5,338 bases of DNA, taken from Cocleimonas sp. Its GTDB lineage: Bacteria > Pseudomonadota > Gammaproteobacteria > Thiotrichales > Thiotrichaceae. The DNA lies in the NCBI GenBank assembly GCA_023145535.1, contig JAGLDQ010000118.1, positions 1-5,338 of the forward strand, written 5' to 3'. The notes under the pieces were generated by a model. It worked only from the letters and a program-made list of their open reading frames with translations. It was not told the DNA's origin and did no database searches. The position numbers and the translations under genes are program-made. Each line of letters begins with the position of its first letter. The first letter of the stretch is position 1. Below, one piece after another: positions 5,161 through 5,338 of the stretch.

Positions 5161-5338
5161 ACAACTTGCTCGTAATCGGATGCAAGCGTTTAATCATTTC
5201 TTTAAATACTTTAGGGCTAGCGGCAACAATATCACCTGTTTTCATATGATCATTCCCCCCTTTTAAATCACTCACCATACCTCCCGCTTCCTGAACCATC
5301 AGCACGCCTGCGGCAATATCCCACTCATGCAGACTAAA
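5159..5338 (-). CDS. suhB: C-terminal fragment of a SuhB-type inositol monophosphatase family protein
   Basis: The - strand frame enters from the right edge and runs 59 codons to TAA at 5159-5161; the N-terminal part lies outside the window. The visible part holds the C-terminal inositol monophosphatase signature, EWDIAAG followed by EAGG (residues 5-11 and 17-20 of the fragment), in which the WD aspartate binds catalytic metal. It continues with VSDLKGG and TGDIVAASPKVFKEM, matching the end of E. coli SuhB (VSDFTGG, TGNIVAGNPRVVKAM). The family hydrolyses inositol-1-phosphate and related phosphate esters using Mg2+; E. coli SuhB also acts in rRNA transcription antitermination. Which role applies here cannot be judged from the fragment. 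CysQ/HisN-type relatives share the WD motif but match the tail less well, so the symbol is a family-level assignment. The gene converges on the kinase gene. Confidence 0.85.
   Translation of the reverse strand, partial: FSLHEWDIAAGVLMVQEAGGMVSDLKGGNDHMKTGDIVAASPKVFKEMIKRLHPITSKL

Noticed and set aside
1..5338. CRISPR array, tRNA or rRNA gene, insertion sequence or toxin-antitoxin pair
   Set aside because: No regularly spaced repeats, no cloverleaf or rRNA-like sequence, no transposase or terminal inverted repeats and no paired small genes were seen on either strand.

Overview
The window looks like chromosomal DNA of a moderately AT-rich gammaproteobacterium. The basis is a clpS-clpA operon whose proteins resemble the E. 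coli pair closely from end to end (ClpS keeps the same residue numbering through its key positions), a PfkB nucleoside-kinase-like gene and a SuhB-type phosphatase. Hand counts give about 36% G+C over 301-1020 (esterase) and roughly 43% over five sampled 60-base lines of clpA. The species cannot be named from the window.

Layout from left to right: (1) the last 42 codons of an unrecognised + strand gene, ending at 131; (2) a 160-base convergent gap with two strong inverted repeats that lack U-tracts; (3) a - strand gene for a secreted SGNH/GDSL-type (SASA/CE6-like) esterase, 292-1032; (4) a clear rho-independent terminator (1106-1142) separating it from (5) clpA (1168-3453) and clpS (3458-3778), a tightly packed - strand operon with an extended -10 promoter candidate at 3804-3812; (6) a 298-base divergent intergenic region; (7) a + strand PfkB-family kinase of the adenosine kinase type, 4077-5060; (8) a bidirectional terminator-like hairpin (5108-5160); (9) the C-terminal 59 codons of an inositol-monophosphatase (SuhB) family gene on the - strand, running off the right edge.

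How the genes work together: ClpS and ClpA form one machine. ClpS binds proteins with N-degron residues and hands them to the ClpA unfoldase, which feeds the ClpP protease (not in the window). The kinase and the SuhB-like phosphatase are convergent neighbours that may both belong to housekeeping metabolism, but nothing in the sequence links them functionally. The esterase has its own weak promoter candidate and terminators on both sides, so it is probably a single-gene unit and may be an accessory gain next to clpA.

I did not find an undescribed multi-gene system. The points most worth a second look are a G8 homopolymer inside the kinase's conserved glycine motif, the hairpins around the esterase 3' end, an 11-codon mini-ORF with a good ribosome binding site overlapping the kinase terminator, and the exported esterase beside the Clp operon.
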